DNA from: Streptomyces seoulensis
GTDB lineage: Bacteria; Actinomycetota; Actinomycetes; Streptomycetales; Streptomycetaceae
DNA length: 64,000 nucleotides
Direction of reading: 5' to 3'
NCBI GenBank assembly: GCA_013364255.1
Contig: CP054936.1
Coordinates: 1,488,001-1,552,000 of the forward strand
The notes under the pieces were generated by a model. It searched no databases. It worked only from the letters and a program-made list of their open reading frames with translations, and was not told the DNA's origin. Position 1 is the stretch's first letter; each line of letters begins with the position of its first letter. Below are positions 1-7,690 of this stretch, in pieces. Made by a program: the position numbers and the translations under genes.

Positions 1-2
1 TG

Positions 3-410
3 GGTCCCAGCTGGCGGCTGGAGGTCCGCGGCCACGGCCCCGCCCTGATCCTCACCCGCGCGCAGCTCCTCGCCCTGCCCCAGCACGCGGCCGCGCTGCC
101 CATCGCCTGCGTCGAGGGCTGGTCCACCGCCGACCAGCACTGGAGCGGCCCGCGCCTGACGGATCTGGCCGCCCTGGCCGGGCTGCCCCACAGCGGCAGC
201 GTCCTGGTGGAATCCGTCCAGCCGCCGGGCCCCTACAGCTCGGTGGTGCTGCGCGGCAACCAGATCCACGACCACCGCGCGCTGCTGGCCCTGCGCGTCA
301 ACGGCGCGGACCTCTCCATCGACCACGGTTTCCCCGCCCGCGTCATCGTCCCGGCCAACCCCGGGGTGAACAACACCAAGTGGGTGCACCGGCTCACCTT
401 CAGGACGTGA
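3..410 (+). CDS. Molybdopterin-dependent oxidoreductase (sulfite oxidase / YedY fold), C-terminal part
   Basis: Only the last 135 codons lie in the window; the frame is open from base 3 to the TGA at 408-410. The visible CVEGWS segment matches the Mo-cofactor pocket of sulfite-oxidase/YedY-like proteins, where this cysteine ligates molybdenum. It is followed by a GAPY/RGN-type segment and a terminal NNTKWVHRLTF block typical of the end of the Oxidored_molyb domain. By family it would carry out a redox reaction on a small substrate at the cell surface. The electron partner is not established, though the membrane protein starting 3 bases downstream could be one. The N-terminus and any signal or membrane segment lie outside the window. 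Confidence 0.75.
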   Translation, partial: GPSWRLEVRGHGPALILTRAQLLALPQHAAALPIACVEGWSTADQHWSGPRLTDLAALAGLPHSGSVLVESVQPPGPYSSVVLRGNQIHDHRALLALRVNGADLSIDHGFPARVIVPANPGVNNTKWVHRLTFRT

Positions 411-412
411 CC

Positions 413-871
413 ATGGTCCGCTGCGCGCGCTGGTACGGCGCCACCCCCCTGCACCTGCTGGTCCTGGTGTGCTCCCTCGCCCTCACCGGCTACGCCATGG
501 TGCGCCTGTTCGCCGTCCGGCCCCTCGCCGTCGCCCTCTGGTTCGTCGGCGCGGCCGTCGTCCACGACCTGATCCTGCTGCCGCTGTACTCGCTGGCCGA
601 CCTGACGGCCCTCGCCGTGCTGCGGCACCGCACCCCGGGCGTGCCGCGGCTGCCGTGGATCAACCACCTGCGCGTGCCCGCCTTCCTCTCCGGTGTGCTG
701 CTGCTCGTCTGGTTCCCCCTGATCTTCGCCCTGCCCTCGCCCTACCCCGGCGCCACCGGGCTGTCCGCCGACGTCTACCTGGGACGATGGCTGGCCATCA
801 CCGGTGCGCTGTTCGGCGTGTCCGCCGTGTCCTTCGCGCTCGGCGTGCGCCGGGCCCGCCGACGGGACTAG
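413..871 (+). CDS. Small integral membrane protein, 152 aa
   Basis: The ATG at 413 is 2 bases after the stop of the molybdopterin oxidoreductase, so the two genes are probably translated together. The protein has about four hydrophobic helices (around residues 10-30, 38-58, 85-105 and 125-143) and a positively charged tail ending RRARRRD. No catalytic motif is visible. Its position suggests a membrane anchor or electron-transfer partner for the oxidoreductase, but that is inference from gene order. An upstream in-frame ATG at 380 would overlap the previous gene heavily and is less likely. Confidence 0.65.
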   Translation: MVRCARWYGATPLHLLVLVCSLALTGYAMVRLFAVRPLAVALWFVGAAVVHDLILLPLYSLADLTALAVLRHRTPGVPRLPWINHLRVPAFLSGVLLLVWFPLIFALPSPYPGATGLSADVYLGRWLAITGALFGVSAVSFALGVRRARRRD

Positions 872-1420
872 CCCGTCAGCGGCAGGAAGATCGTCGACAC
901 GATCGTCAGCCGGTTGATCACGCCGTTCTGCTCGCCGGACGCGAGCGAGGAGTAGCTCGCGAAGGCCCGCCGGGTCGCGTCCTGGAGGGCCTCCACATCG
1001 GTGAGGACCAGTCGGCCGGCGTGCTGGAACTCCCGGGCGAGACGCTGGCGCTCCTCGGGGAAGGCGCGGTTCAGCATCCTGCGCGTGAAGGTCTCGTCCG
1101 TCACTTGCAGGTAGGACAGGAGGGTGCGGTGCAGCAGCGCGGCGCGCCGGCGCAGCCGCGCCGGCCGGTAGACCTGTTCCGGACGGCGCTTGTCGAACAT
1201 CTCGTCCTCCAGGTCCTCCACCAGGATGAGGTCCGCCACGGCGGCACGGCGGAAGGTCTCCAGGGCCTCCTGGAGCAGCAGGAAGAGCAGCGCCGCGGTG
1301 TCCGGCGGCGCCTCGTGCCGCAGCCGTGCGAGGAGACTGTCCACGGGGCCGGCCGGCTCCGCGTGGAGCGTGACCAGGTGCCGTTCGGTCACCAGGGCGT
1401 GCACGTGCGGCCGCGATCCG
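868..1420 (-). pseudogene. CorA-type divalent-cation transporter fragment, truncated at both ends
   Basis: About 180 residues in this frame match the cytoplasmic helical region of CorA/MgtE-like magnesium transporters. They include the long helix leading to NGVINRLTIVSTIFLPLT, which in CorA enters the first membrane helix. Here the frame stops (TAG) right after LPLTG, so both membrane helices and the GMN selectivity motif are absent. At the other end roughly 120 N-terminal residues are missing and the homology runs directly into the fragment of an unrelated membrane protein. A GTG at 1404 could initiate, but without pore helices transport is impossible. I read it as a deletion relic. Confidence 0.7.
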
Positions 1421-1825
1421 GGTGCCGGCCCCGGGCAGGCGCCAGGCGCGCTCGCAGACCCGGGCCATGGCGCGGCTGAAGCTGGTCGCGGAGAGCAGGG
1501 TCACCAGCAGGCCGACCACACCGGTCGTCTCGCGCAGGCTCTTGCCGGCGGGATCGGCCAGCACCTGCCGCAGCTCCTCGTCCGTCGGCGCGGTGAGGCC
1601 GAACATGGCGCTCAACGACTTCAGGAGATCGTCGCGCACGCTCTGCGGGGCGAAGGCGGCGACGGCGAACAGCAGGGGCACCGAGGCCAGGAACGCCTGG
1701 GCGGCCAGCCGGGTGCCCGCGTCCAGCAGGTTCGCGGAGAACAGGCGGTTCGTCAGCTCGGTGACGATGGGGAAGCGCCGGCCGGCGGTCAGCCGCAGAC
1801 GCGTCAGTCGTCCCGCCACCGTCAC
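1421..1825 (-). pseudogene. BrkB/YihY-family membrane protein, N-terminal fragment
   Basis: From a GTG at 1825, with a purine-rich GAGGGGCGG just upstream, about 130 residues resemble the N-terminus of YihY/BrkB (formerly RNase BN) membrane proteins. A segment near LLDAGTRLAAQAFLASVPLLF holds the first helix and a second hydrophobic stretch follows at GVVGLLVTLL. Similarity ends near AWRLP (about 1435), where the usual remaining four to five helices should start. Downstream the sequence becomes CorA-like in a different frame, so no sensible fusion protein is made. The intact family member has about 280-350 residues. Confidence 0.6.
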
Positions 1826-1938
1826 CCGCCCCTCGTCGTCGCGTTCCGTGCCCTGCCGTCGAGGGCCAGTCAACGAGCCCGGCCCGGCGGGAGCGAGAGA
1901 TGCCGGCCCGATCGGGCGCACGGCCGCGCGGCCGGGGG

Positions 1939-3137
1939 TCAGAGGCCGGCTCCGCGTCCGGTGTGCCGCCCCTGGGCGTGGGGGCCGAACCAGTCCAGAC
2001 AGAGGACGGTCGCGTCGTCCTCCAGGTGCTCGCCGCAGACGTCCGTGACCGCGGTGGTCAGGGCCCTTACGACCTCGCGGGGGTGCTCGCTCGCGGTCTC
2101 GCGGATCAGGGCCGACAGGTCGACGGCCTCCGCCTCGCGTTCCTGCATGCCGTCGGTGTAGAGCACCAGGCGGTCGCCCGGGAGCAGGCCGGCGTCCTGC
2201 TCCCGGTGCGGGCCGTGGACGGCCACACCGAAGGGCAGATCGATGTCCAGGTGGAGTTCTTCGACCGTGTCGCCGCGCAGCCGCAGGGGCCAGAGGTGGC
2301 CGGCGTTGACGAGCCGGGCGCCGCTGCCGTCCAGGGCGATGCGCAGCAGCTGCCCGGTGGCGAAGGTGCGGCGGCCGTGGTCGAGCAGGGCCTGGTGCAT
2401 CTGACGGGCCTGTTCGGCGAGGCCGCGGCCGGCCCGGCGGGCGCCGCGTGAGGCGTTGATGAGCAGGGTGGCCATCAGCGCGGCGTCGACGTCGTGGCCC
2501 ATGGCGTCGGTGACGGACAGGTGCAGGGTGTCGTGGTCGAGGGTGTAGTCGTAGGTGTCGCCGGCGATGCTGTCGGCGGGGACCAGGGCGCCGGCGAGGG
2601 AGAACTCGGGCGCGTCGCAGGAGGGGGGGAGGGCAGGAGCTGGCGCTGGATCTCGGCGGCGAGGCTGACCGGGGTGGTGCGCTGTCCCCACTGGTAGAGG
2701 TCGGTGAAGCGGCGGTCGGCGACGATGATGTACGCCAGCGCGTGCGCGGCCTCCTCGACCTGCTTCAGCATCTCCTCCGTCACCCGGGGGAGGAACAGCT
2801 CCAGGACGCCGATGGCGTCGCCGCGGTTGGTGACCGGCGCCAGGACCCGTTCCCCGGAACCGCTGTCGGGCGCCCGCACCAGCTTCTGGCCGCGCAGGAC
2901 CTGGTCGTAGACGCTGCCGGCCAGCGGGATCTGGTCGGCGCGCAGCCCCTGCTGGGTGACCGTGCTCTCGTCGACCCGCACCACCTTCCGGCCGGCGACG
3001 TCGACGAAGAGGAACGACACGTACCGTGCCCCGAAGCGGTCGCGCAGATCGCGCGCCACCACGTCCAGGGAGGCCACCGGCGCGGCGTTCTCCGCCGCTG
3101 CCAGAACCTCGGCCAGTCCGATGCGACCCTGCGTCAT
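1939..3137 (-). pseudogene. GAF-SpoIIE/PP2C protein phosphatase, frameshifted
   Basis: Reading from the ATG at 3137 (GGAGGT ribosome site 4 bases upstream), residues 1-170 form a GAF-like sensor domain ending in the linker AAEIQRQLLPS, typical of Streptomyces SpoIIE-type phosphatases. The catalytic PP2C domain (GDTYDY, VTDAMGHDVDAALMA, LVLYTDGMQE, DDATVLCLDW, all expected metal-site motifs) continues in the neighbouring frame to 1939. The frames meet at a run of seven C on the coding strand (plus-strand G run about 2623-2629); one extra base would restore a 399-residue protein. Such phosphatases dephosphorylate anti-anti-sigma factors or similar partners. Possible causes: a real inactivating indel, phase variation, -1 slippage on the C run, or a sequencing error. 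Confidence 0.8.
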
Positions 3138-3271
3138 GCCGACCTCCGCGTGTCGACCCACCCCTTCCCCCCGGTCTCCCGGACATCACGGACGCGCGGC
3201 ACGTGTCACACGCCCAGGCCGCACCCGAGGGTCCGCCGACGCACCGTCGCCGGACCCGCGGGAGGGCGGGT

Positions 3272-3442
3272 TCAGCGTCTGCGCGGGGACCAGCCGGCGC
3301 CGACTCCGGACAGGTGCAGGGCCAGAGCGGTCAGCCCCAGCAGCATGACGTTCGTCGAAGTGAACACGTCGTTGGTGCCGAGGTCCGCCGCGTTGATCAG
3401 GAACGACACGAAGAACAGCACCGCCGCGATGATGCCGAGCAT
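3272..3442 (-). CDS. Small membrane protein, 56 aa
   Basis: The ATG at 3442 is preceded by GGAAAGGAG at good spacing, stronger than most neighbouring sites. The peptide has two hydrophobic segments (residues 1-18 and about 30-46) separated by a polar loop, and ends SPRRR on the presumed cytoplasmic side. No enzymatic motif is present and the function is unknown. Short two-helix proteins of this kind are common in Streptomyces. It sits alone between the phosphatase and the toxin-antitoxin pair, on the same strand. Confidence 0.65.
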   Translation of the reverse strand: MLGIIAAVLFFVSFLINAADLGTNDVFTSTNVMLLGLTALALHLSGVGAGWSPRRR

Positions 3443-3567
3443 GAACGAGCTCCTTTCCGTAAGGGTGAAGCCCGTATGCCCGGCCTGCGGCTCCGCAGAC
3501 ACGGGAGCGGGGAAGCGGGGCGGACGGTCGCGGCGGGAAGTCCGCCTCGGCGGCGGCCGGTTCGGCC

Positions 3568-3945
3568 TCAGAGCCGCCAGGCCCGCAGCACCTCGGCGAC
3601 GGCGTACACGCTCAGGCGGGCGTCCCGGACCTTGCGGATGAGGTCGGACAGGGCGCCGTACGGCGGGTCGATGCCCTCGCCCGACTGCTCCATGTACTGC
3701 GCGGCGACGAAGGCGGCGAACAGGCTGTTGCGGTGCGGCAGCGGCTCCAGGCGGGCGAGAGTGTGCAGGAGCGCCGCCGCGCGCCAGGCGGCGTCCGGAT
3801 CGGCCGTCTCCAGCGTCGGCATCCTGGTCCTGTGCCGCGCGATGGCCGCGACCAGCGCCGAGTAGTCGGTCACCGTCACGTCCTCGTGCCCGAGGGCGGC
3901 CTCCTGGACGTCGAGCAGCCAGGAGACGTCGATGTGCAGGACCAT
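3568..3945 (-). CDS. Fic/Doc-like toxin of a toxin-antitoxin module
   Basis: The 125-residue protein has the length and helical layout of Doc toxins: an N-terminal HIDVSWLLDVQEAAL helix, a DAAWRAAALLHTL helix, and PHRNSLFAAFVAAQYM at the place of the Fic loop. The canonical HxFx(D/E)GN(K/R)R motif is degenerate. The catalytic His position aligns with Glu67, the Asp with His71, and only Asn73 is retained. AMP- or phosphotransfer by the textbook mechanism is therefore doubtful, although proteins of this subtype are usually annotated as toxins. The start ATG overlaps the antitoxin stop (ATGA), indicating translational coupling. Confidence 0.65.
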   Translation of the reverse strand: MVLHIDVSWLLDVQEAALGHEDVTVTDYSALVAAIARHRTRMPTLETADPDAAWRAAALLHTLARLEPLPHRNSLFAAFVAAQYMEQSGEGIDPPYGALSDLIRKVRDARLSVYAVAEVLRAWRL

Positions 3946-4187
3946 CAGGCGGCCACGGCCCCGTCGTCACCGCGCTGGGCGGGCGGCACCTCGTCCGGGA
4001 ACGCCTCGTCGAACTCCTCGCGCAGCCTGTCCGCCCAGGCGGTGGCCCCGGCGACGAACCGCTTGCGGTGCATCTCGCGCACGCCGAGATCGTGCAGGTA
4101 CTGCTTCAGGCTCTTGCCCTCCGCCGCGGCGGCGGCGCGCACGCCTTCCATTTCCTCGTCGGAGAAGGACACATTCAGCGATGGCAT
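3945..4187 (-). CDS. Ribbon-helix-helix antitoxin
   Basis: This 80-residue protein begins with a beta strand LNVSFSDEEME followed by two helices (GVRAAAAAEGKSLKQYLHDLG), the ribbon-helix-helix DNA-binding pattern. Its acidic tail is expected to wrap and neutralise the toxin encoded immediately downstream with a one-base overlap. The start at 4187 was chosen because it begins the domain. A TAGGTA -10-like box lies 10 bases upstream, so the mRNA would be nearly leaderless. Two GGTACC sites overlap that box and are the probable autoregulatory operators. Confidence 0.7.
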   Translation of the reverse strand: MPSLNVSFSDEEMEGVRAAAAAEGKSLKQYLHDLGVREMHRKRFVAGATAWADRLREEFDEAFPDEVPPAQRGDDGAVAA

Positions 4188-4195
4188 ACGGCCAT

Positions 4196-4212
4196 GGTAC
4201 CTACCTGGTACC
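4196..4212 (-). promoter_or_regulatory. Twin GGTACC operator over the toxin-antitoxin promoter
   Basis: Two perfect GGTACC palindromes sit at 4196-4201 and 4207-4212, 11 bp centre to centre (about one helical turn). They overlap a TAGGTA -10-like element read on the minus strand (plus 4198-4203) just in front of the antitoxin ATG. Evenly phased repeated half sites are the classical pattern for ribbon-helix-helix dimers binding side by side, so autorepression is the likely role. The DNA pattern is directly visible; the binding protein is inferred. Confidence 0.6.
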
Positions 4213-4351
4213 TGGCCCGCCAGGCCGGATGGCCGCGAGCGGCCGGGGCACGTACGGAGCACGTCAAGGGCGGGTGCGGGGAACCGCGCCCCGCCCGCCC
4301 GGCGTCCTGGGCGCAAACGGATCCGGAACGTCCGGAAGGCGCGCCCTCCCC

Positions 4352-4872
4352 ATGTCCACACCACACGACCGCACGCTGCCGCCGACGAGCGGGCGCCCAC
4401 GACGCGGCGTCCTCGCCACGACGTTCACCGTCCTGCGGCAGCGCCGGCGAACTCTGGCGGGCGCGACGGCGCGCGTCGTCGGCCTGGCGGGCCTGGCCGG
4501 GCTGCTGACCACCGCCGCGATCTTCGCCCTCGCCTGGCCCGTCTTCACCCGGATGCGCGACCAGCGCATCCGGTACCACCGCGCCGAGGAGCCCTACCCG
4601 CACGACCACACCGACCTGGCGTGGGTCGCCCTCTGCACGCTCCCGCTCGTCCTAGGGTGCTCCTGCTGGTGACGCGGCTCGCCCTGCCGCTGCGCCCCTT
4701 CGTGCGCACCCTCCTCGAACGGGCCACGGGCAACTTCTTCGCCGCCTACTACGCCGGCGTCCTCACCCCCGTCATCGTCGCCGTCCTGGCCACCGCGGCC
4801 CTGACGCTCCCGCTGACGTGCACGGCGTTCGCGGCCCTCCACGACCGCCTGCGGCCGCACCGCACCGCGTGA
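4352..4872 (+). pseudogene. Two-helix membrane protein split by a frameshift
   Basis: From the ATG at 4352 the frame encodes a basic N-terminus, a first hydrophobic helix (LAGLLTTAAIFALAWPVF), a periplasm-like loop and the start of a second helix (WVALCTLPLVLG). It then reaches a TGA at 4670. The helix and the rest of the protein (LLLVTRLALPLRPFV onward, with a further hydrophobic stretch LTPVIVAVLATAALTLP) continue in the next frame to 4872. A missing G in the GGG at 4655-4657 would account exactly for the shift and give 173 residues. The function is unknown. It may be a true pseudogene or a base-calling error. Confidence 0.6.
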
Positions 4873-4889
4873 AGCGGCCGCACCGCGCG

Positions 4890-4927
4890 AAAAGGGCTGT
4901 GCGCGCCGCCGGTCCGGCTGGTAGCTT
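4890..4927 (+). promoter_or_regulatory. Candidate promoter of the uORF-GNAT-IF-1 operon
   Basis: A TAGCTT -10-like hexamer (4922-4927) lies 17 bases after GTGCGC (4899-4904), and an AAAA tract (4890-4893) sits 5 bases upstream of that -35 position. An A-rich tract just upstream of a weak -35 resembles promoters activated by WhiB7/WblC proteins, which control ribosome-antibiotic responses in actinomycetes. The assignment to WblC is inference from this layout and the gene content. Confidence 0.4.
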
Positions 4928-4966
4928 GCAGTCGACCGTGACGTCGCCGAAGGAGGTGAGACCACC

Positions 4967-5020
4967 ATGAACGCTGTATCGAGGTGGATGCTCCCTCTCC
5001 CCGTCACGGTGCCCGGCTGA
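4967..5020 (+). CDS. Short upstream ORF / leader peptide (17 codons)
   Basis: An ATG at 4967 with a near-perfect ribosome site (GAAGGAGGTGAG, 7-8 bases upstream) opens a 17-codon ORF reading MNAVSRWMLPLPVTVPG then TGA at 5018-5020. The ribosome site is stronger than that of the acetyltransferase gene behind it. The stop codon lies inside a perfect stem (5014-5028). Peptide, hairpin and downstream translation-related genes form the arrangement of a ribosome-mediated attenuator, in which stalling or slow termination opens or closes the hairpin. The peptide is rich in Pro and Val but has no run of one diagnostic codon. Confidence 0.55.
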   Translation: MNAVSRWMLPLPVTVPG

Positions 5021-5028
5021 TCCAGCCG
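5014..5028 (+). promoter_or_regulatory. Hairpin at the uORF stop codon
   Basis: CGGCTG (5014-5019) pairs perfectly with CAGCCG (5023-5028) across an ATC loop, and the TGA stop of the uORF (5018-5020) is within the left arm and loop. A ribosome terminating there would block the stem. The downstream gene starts 48 bases later. Confidence 0.5.
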
Positions 5029-5076
5029 TCGTCGGGAGCGCCTCTCCAACCAGGCACTTCCGAAAGGCGAACACCC

Positions 5077-5841
5077 ATGAACACCGTGACGATCACACGG
5101 ACCGCGCAGGACCGGTGGGAGGCCGTGGCCGACGACCGGATCGTCGGCGACGGCGACGTCTCGCGCCGGCCCGACGGACGGACCTTCATCAGCGTCGACG
5201 TATGGCAGGACGCCGTCTTCGAGCAGCTCGCCGCCGCGATGCTGGCAGACCTCTGCGCACCGCTCCACACCGTGGTCGGCGCGGCCGACCACGAACTGAG
5301 GTCGCGCTGGGAACGGCTCGGTTTCACCGCCGCGCGCCGCGAGTGGGAGTACGTCCTGCCCACCGACCCGCAGGCGACGGGACTCGGCGCACCGGCCCTC
5401 CCGCCGGGTGTCACCATCCTGCCCGCCGGTACGGCGGACGAGGTCCCGCTGCGTAGGCTGGACCGCGTGATCCGCGAGGAGGTCGAAGCCACCGTCGGCT
5501 GGCGTACCATGCCGGCCGAGGTGTTGCCCTGCCCGGCCGGGCCCCCGCCGGTGGACCCGGCGAAGTACGCGGTGGCGGTGCGGGGCGGCCGGTACGCCGG
5601 TCTGGTCCGGGTGGCGCCGGTGCGCCGCCGGGCGCGGATCGGGCTGCTCGCGGTCCGGGCCGATCAGCGCCGGCACGGCATCGGACGGGCGCTGCTGGCC
5701 CACGCGCTGGGCGCGCTGCACCGGGACGGGATCGACTCCGCCTGGGCCGAGGTGGACGCGTCCAACACCGCGGCGATCGAGCTGGCCGAAGCGGCCGGCG
5801 CCCGGCGATCGAGCGGATACCTGGAGCTGGCACGGCCTTGA
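5077..5841 (+). CDS. GNAT-family N-acetyltransferase, 254 aa
   Basis: The C-terminal half (residues about 125-250) is a recognisable GNAT domain. It has a substrate-side beta strand YAVAVRGGRYAGLVRVAPV, the acetyl-CoA pyrophosphate loop VRADQRRHGIGRALLAHAL (R/Q-x-x-G-x-G/A type), and the late ASNTAAIELAEAAGA segment with the usual Asn. The N-terminal half looks like a degenerate GNAT-like repeat without the CoA loop. The ATG at 5077 was preferred over upstream ATG 4984, which lies inside the leader ORF; AAAGGCG precedes it. The substrate is unknown. The leader ORF in front and an initiation-factor gene behind suggest a role around translation or antibiotic stress. Confidence 0.75.
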   Translation: MNTVTITRTAQDRWEAVADDRIVGDGDVSRRPDGRTFISVDVWQDAVFEQLAAAMLADLCAPLHTVVGAADHELRSRWERLGFTAARREWEYVLPTDPQATGLGAPALPPGVTILPAGTADEVPLRRLDRVIREEVEATVGWRTMPAEVLPCPAGPPPVDPAKYAVAVRGGRYAGLVRVAPVRRRARIGLLAVRADQRRHGIGRALLAHALGALHRDGIDSAWAEVDASNTAAIELAEAAGARRSSGYLELARP

Positions 5842-5894
5842 GTGCCCGCTCCCGCACCGAAGCACCATCACATCGAGAAGAGAAGTGAGACACC

Positions 5895-6119
5895 TTGGCG
5901 AGAACATCGAAGGGCCTGGAGCTGGAGGGCACCGTCCTCGAATGCCTGCGCAACGCCACCTTCAAGGTGGAGCTCCAGAACGGGCACCACGTGCTCGCGC
6001 ACATCAGCGGCAAGATCCGCAAGAACTACATCAGGATCCTCCCGTACGACCGCGTGCTCGTGGAGCTGAGCCCGTACGACCTGACCCGCGGCCGGATCCT
6101 CTACCGCTACCGCAACTGA
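5895..6119 (+). CDS. infA: Translation initiation factor IF-1 paralogue
   Basis: The 74-residue product is a complete single S1/OB-fold protein of the IF-1 family: [24 protein letters not shown], then [36 protein letters not shown]. All core IF-1 positions are present and the length equals the family norm. It starts at TTG (5895) with a weak purine-rich leader, unusual for IF-1 and implying low expression. The housekeeping infA of Streptomyces normally lies in the ribosomal-protein region, which is not seen here, so this is probably the second, accessory copy. It follows the GNAT gene by 53 bases in the same direction and probably shares its promoter. IF-1 occupies the 30S A-site during initiation. 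Confidence 0.85.
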   Translation: MARTSKGLELEGTVLECLRNATFKVELQNGHHVLAHISGKIRKNYIRILPYDRVLVELSPYDLTRGRILYRYRN

Positions 6120-6122
6120 GCG

Positions 6123-6863
6123 TCAGCGCAGCACCAGCAGGTCCATCCAACTGATCGCCCGCTCCTCGGGGTTCGCCGCCGCGGCCTCGCGGATGCGGGC
6201 GATTCCGCGAGCGTAGGCGGCGTCGCCGAGGGCGCGGAGCTTGGTGTCGGAGTCGCGGCGGAGACGGTCGGCCCAGGCGGCGAGGGTGGGCGCGGACTCC
6301 TGCGGGACGGAGCGCAGCGCGACCCGCCGGAAGCCGGCCGCGCCGAAGGCCGCCTCGACCCGTTCGACGGTGGGATAGCCGGCGACGCTGTCCGCGGTCT
6401 CCGGGAAGAAGCGGACCCGCAGGTCGCGCCCGCTCCGGCCGGGGAACGTGTTGCGGATCAGGACCGGGGCGCCGGGACGCAGCGCACGGCGCAGCTCGCG
6501 GGCGGCGGCGTCCAGATCGCCGAGGTGATGCACGACCGAGCCGAGCCACGCGGCGTCCGCGCAGGCGTCGGGGACGGGCAGGGACTCCGCGCGGCCGTCC
6601 AGCGCCCGGACGCCCGCGCCCGCCGGGATCAGGGCGCGCATCGCCGCCGCCGGTTCGACGGCCAGTACGCCCACTTGGAACCAGTCGTGGAACGCGGCGG
6701 CGAAGCCGCCGGTGCCCGCGCCGACGTCCAGGACGGTCATTCCGGCCGTGAGACGTGCTTCGTCGGCGACCGCCCGCCGCCAGGCGGTCAGACCCTCGCG
6801 GGGGATCTCCCGCGCCGCCCGGTACTCGGCGGCGGCCGCGGCGTCGTAGCTGGTCTCTGGCAT
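6123..6863 (-). CDS. Class I SAM-dependent methyltransferase
   Basis: Motif I VLDVGAGTGGFA (about residues 45-56), an acidic post-I residue in AVEPAA, the LGSVVHHLGDLDAAARELRRALRPGAPVLI block and a C-terminal FGAAGFRRVALRS segment define a Methyltransf_11-type domain of 246 residues. By family it transfers a methyl group from S-adenosylmethionine to a small molecule; the substrate is not predictable. Start 6863 begins the natural N-terminus MPETSYD; a longer start at 6917 adds an Arg-rich stretch without domain support. It converges on the IF-1 gene with 3 bases between the stops. Confidence 0.75.
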   Translation of the reverse strand: MPETSYDAAAAAEYRAAREIPREGLTAWRRAVADEARLTAGMTVLDVGAGTGGFAAAFHDWFQVGVLAVEPAAAMRALIPAGAGVRALDGRAESLPVPDACADAAWLGSVVHHLGDLDAAARELRRALRPGAPVLIRNTFPGRSGRDLRVRFFPETADSVAGYPTVERVEAAFGAAGFRRVALRSVPQESAPTLAAWADRLRRDSDTKLRALGDAAYARGIARIREAAAANPEERAISWMDLLVLR

Positions 6864-6984
6864 GGCCCGTTCCCGTGCGGCGCGGTGGAGGAACCGGGAC
6901 GGCGGCCGGCCGCGCACGGCGGGCGACGCCCCGGTCAGGACCGTAGCCGCCCGCCCGGGAGGTTGTCCAGACCAGACGGCGCCG

Positions 6985-7590
6985 TCAGGACGGCGGAGCC
7001 GGGAGGGGGTTCTCGGCCAGCGCGCGTGCGGCGTGGACGAGGTTGGAGGCCATGGCCCGGCCGGTGGACGCCGCCCAGTCGTGGCCGCGGTCGTCGTCGA
7101 GGTAGTCGGGCCCGGGGCCGGGACCGAGGTGCCAATACGTCCACGCCTGGCCGGGGATCGTGTAGCCGATGTCCGCGAGGGCGCCGCTGATCTCGCTGAT
7201 GACGTGGTGGGCGCCGTCCTCGTTGCCGGTGACCACCACGCCCGCCACCCGGTTGTAGGCGACCGGGCGCCGCTGGTCGTCGGTCTCGCCGAGCATCGCG
7301 TCCATCCGCTCCAGCACCCGCTGGGCGATGGAGGAGGGACGGCCCACCCAGGTCGGGGAGGCGATCACCAGGATCCGGGACGCCAGCAGCTTCTCGTGCA
7401 CCCGCGGCCAGTCGTCGCCGTCGCCCATGTCGGTCCGCACGCCGGGCCTGAGATCGAGGTCGACCGCCCGCACGACGTCCACCTGTACGCCGTGCCCCTG
7501 GAGCGCCGTGATGACCGTGGCGGCCAGCGCCTCGGTGTTGGAGGGCTGCGGGGAGGGCTTGAGAGTGCAGTTGATCACCAGAGCGCGCAT
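6985..7590 (-). CDS. Flavodoxin-like / NADPH-dependent FMN reductase
   Basis: The N-terminus MRALVINCTLKPSPQPSNTEAL is the FMN phosphate-binding loop of the WrbA/NADPH-FMN-reductase class. ILVIASPTWVGRPSSIAQRVLERMDAML corresponds to the second flavin loop, and GVVVTGNEDGAHHVISEISGALADIGY to the third. At 201 residues the domain is complete. It probably reduces flavin or a quinone or dye substrate with NAD(P)H in the cytoplasm. The ATG at 7590 was chosen because it starts exactly at the first beta strand; upstream ATGs add unstructured residues. Confidence 0.75.
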   Translation of the reverse strand: MRALVINCTLKPSPQPSNTEALAATVITALQGHGVQVDVVRAVDLDLRPGVRTDMGDGDDWPRVHEKLLASRILVIASPTWVGRPSSIAQRVLERMDAMLGETDDQRRPVAYNRVAGVVVTGNEDGAHHVISEISGALADIGYTIPGQAWTYWHLGPGPGPDYLDDDRGHDWAASTGRAMASNLVHAARALAENPLPAPPS

Positions 7591-7690
7591 GGGAGACACC
7601 TTCCCCGCCGTCCGCGCTTCCATGAGCGGGCCACGCGACCGGTTCACTCCGCCGCACCAACGGCCGCGTGACCGGCTGCCGCGCCACGCG

